This document shows positions 63,021-64,000 of a DNA stretch of 64,000 nt, in pieces. The DNA comes from Jejuia sp049889775 (lineage in GTDB: Bacteria > Bacteroidota > Bacteroidia > Flavobacteriales > Flavobacteriaceae), in the NCBI GenBank assembly GCA_049889775.1, contig JBMHCT010000018.1, positions 124,001-188,000 on the forward strand, written 5' to 3'. Numbering within the stretch: the first letter of the stretch is position 1; each line of letters begins with the position of its first letter. The position numbers were made by a program, and so were the translations under genes. The notes beneath the pieces were generated by a model that did not search any database, was not told where the DNA came from, and saw nothing but the letters and a program-made list of their open reading frames with translations.

Positions 63021-64000
63021 TTAATTGACTTTGGATTTTAATACTTCGGCTACCTTAACCTGATTACCATCTTTAAAGGCAACTACAAAACTTGATGGGT
63101 AACCTTTTGCTTTGGCTTCTTCAACAAGTATTTTGGCTTTGTTATAATCTGAGGTACTACCATAAAAATATTTGTAGAGATTCCCCTCACTTGCTCTTGA
63201 AATCTCACTTAACCCTTTAAAATTATAGGGCTTTGGCATTAATTTTCTGGAGCTGGCTGCTATTTGCACTTTAAATGTAACGTCTTCAAAAAGCATAGTT
63301 TCAGGATATGAATTAGTTGATTTTTCTCCGTCAGCACTCTCGTCACTAGCTACTACAACCTCTTTATATGGGTTATTAATCTCAACATACTTTTTAATAG
63401 CGTTAAATAATGACTTTGTCATTACTTGCTTTCCTTTTTTGGAATTTAAATAGTCTTCCTCTTTCCTATTCGTTAAAAATCCAAGTTCTACCAAAACACT
63501 AGGCATATAGGTATATGCTAAAACATACAATCCCGCTTGTTTAACACCTCTACTTTTTCGTTTAGCAGTAACCTTAAATTCTGTTTCAATAAAATTTGCT
63601 AATTCTATGCTATGATCTAAATAATCCTCTTGCGCTAGCATTAAGGTAAGAATAGACTCTGTGGAGTTAGGATTAAAATCCTTGTAAGTTTCCTCATAAT
63701 TTTCCTCCTGATAAATTACTGAGTTTTCCCGCTTTGCTACTTCCAAATTGGCTGCATTTTTATGAAGACCTAATACAAACGTTTCAGAGCCATAAGCAGT
63801 TCCTTTACCTCCTGGTTGCGCATTACAATGTATTGAAATAAATAAATCTGCTTTTTTTTCATTCGCTAATACAGCTCGCCCGTTTAATGTAGGGTATACA
63901 TCTTTTGTTCTCGTATACAACACTTCTACATTAGATAGGTTTTTGTCTATTAACTTTCCTAAGGCTAATGTTACATCCAAAGCAATGTCTTTTTCGGCAC
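63021..64000 (-). CDS. N-acetylmuramoyl-L-alanine amidase, 5' end cut by window edge
   Basis: 326 codons are visible; the frame is open to base 64000, where it reads AEKDIALDVTLALGKLIDKN. The TTG at 63980 is not a start. The Amidase_3 domain (PF01520) is seen from its second half: TRTKDVYPTLNGRAVLAN, FISIHCNAQ (zinc His) and VLVELGFLTN with the catalytic Glu. The first zinc His and Glu lie beyond the edge. The C-terminal ~90 residues (FKVQIAASSRKL, YKYFYGSTSDYNKAKILVEE) form an SPOR-like domain that would bind septal peptidoglycan. It cuts the bond between muramic acid and the peptide at cell separation. Confidence 0.92.
   Translation of the reverse strand, partial: AEKDIALDVTLALGKLIDKNLSNVEVLYTRTKDVYPTLNGRAVLANEKKADLFISIHCNAQPGGKGTAYGSETFVLGLHKNAANLEVAKRENSVIYQEENYEETYKDFNPNSTESILTLMLAQEDYLDHSIELANFIETEFKVTAKRKSRGVKQAGLYVLAYTYMPSVLVELGFLTNRKEEDYLNSKKGKQVMTKSLFNAIKKYVEINNPYKEVVVASDESADGEKSTNSYPETMLFEDVTFKVQIAASSRKLMPKPYNFKGLSEISRASEGNLYKYFYGSTSDYNKAKILVEEAKAKGYPSSFVVAFKDGNQVKVAEVLKSKVN

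Overview
The window is chromosomal DNA from a member of the Flavobacteriaceae (Bacteroidota), probably marine. The evidence is the low G+C, A-rich gene starts without Shine-Dalgarno sequences, promoter-like TAnnTTTG boxes, many secreted proteins with type IX secretion (T9SS) C-terminal sorting domains, a TonB-dependent receptor, and housekeeping genes of flavobacterial type (gyrA with a downstream TPR gene, clpC, zapA-6S RNA-rny, xerD, NDH-2). Species cannot be fixed from the sequence alone.

Left part (1-9.2 kb): a carbohydrate locus. A minus-strand operon encodes a sodium:solute symporter, an FAD-dependent oxidoreductase and a GH2 lipoprotein that runs off the left edge. It diverges from a LacI-family regulator gene. 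Two palindromes with an AACGTT core lie between them, exactly 30 bp apart centre to centre. A formylglycine-type sulfatase lipoprotein follows the regulator. There is no SusC/SusD pair, so the substrate (perhaps a sulfated or uronic-acid-containing oligosaccharide) is inferred only.

9.4-28.3 kb: four large secreted T9SS cargo genes in a row. Three are paralogues with a LamG domain followed by a shared module of unknown function; one of these is a 2644-residue protein with five choice-of-anchor-D-like repeats. The fourth is a zinc carboxypeptidase (M14) with many accessory domains. The first three genes each carry a near-identical 23-bp promoter-like motif 81-85 bp before the start codon, which suggests co-regulation.

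28.3-46.7 kb: mainly core genes. They are a TPR protein, gyrA, clpC, an Atg22-like MFS transporter, an M48 protease, msrB, a DUF1572/DinB-like protein, NDH-2, dihydrolipoyl dehydrogenase, two outer-membrane barrels, aroQ, xerD, rny, a 6S RNA recognised from its closing stem, zapA and a coiled-coil partner. A Flavo-1-like structured element lies downstream of the DUF1572 gene.

46.8-64 kb: an M23 peptidase gene joined stop-to-start to a TonB-dependent receptor gene, a cysteine desulfurase, a calcium-binding-repeat lipoprotein, an Smr-domain protein, small membrane proteins, tRNA-Pro and tRNA-Ser, a PgpH-like HD phosphodiesterase, a thiolase and an NlpC/P60 protein. The last block is a minus-strand operon running amidase (cut by the right edge), MlaD-like protein, two Fe-S proteins and a conserved 160-residue protein. 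Several apparent upstream starts (TTG/GTG) were moved to internal ATGs; each case is noted in its entry.
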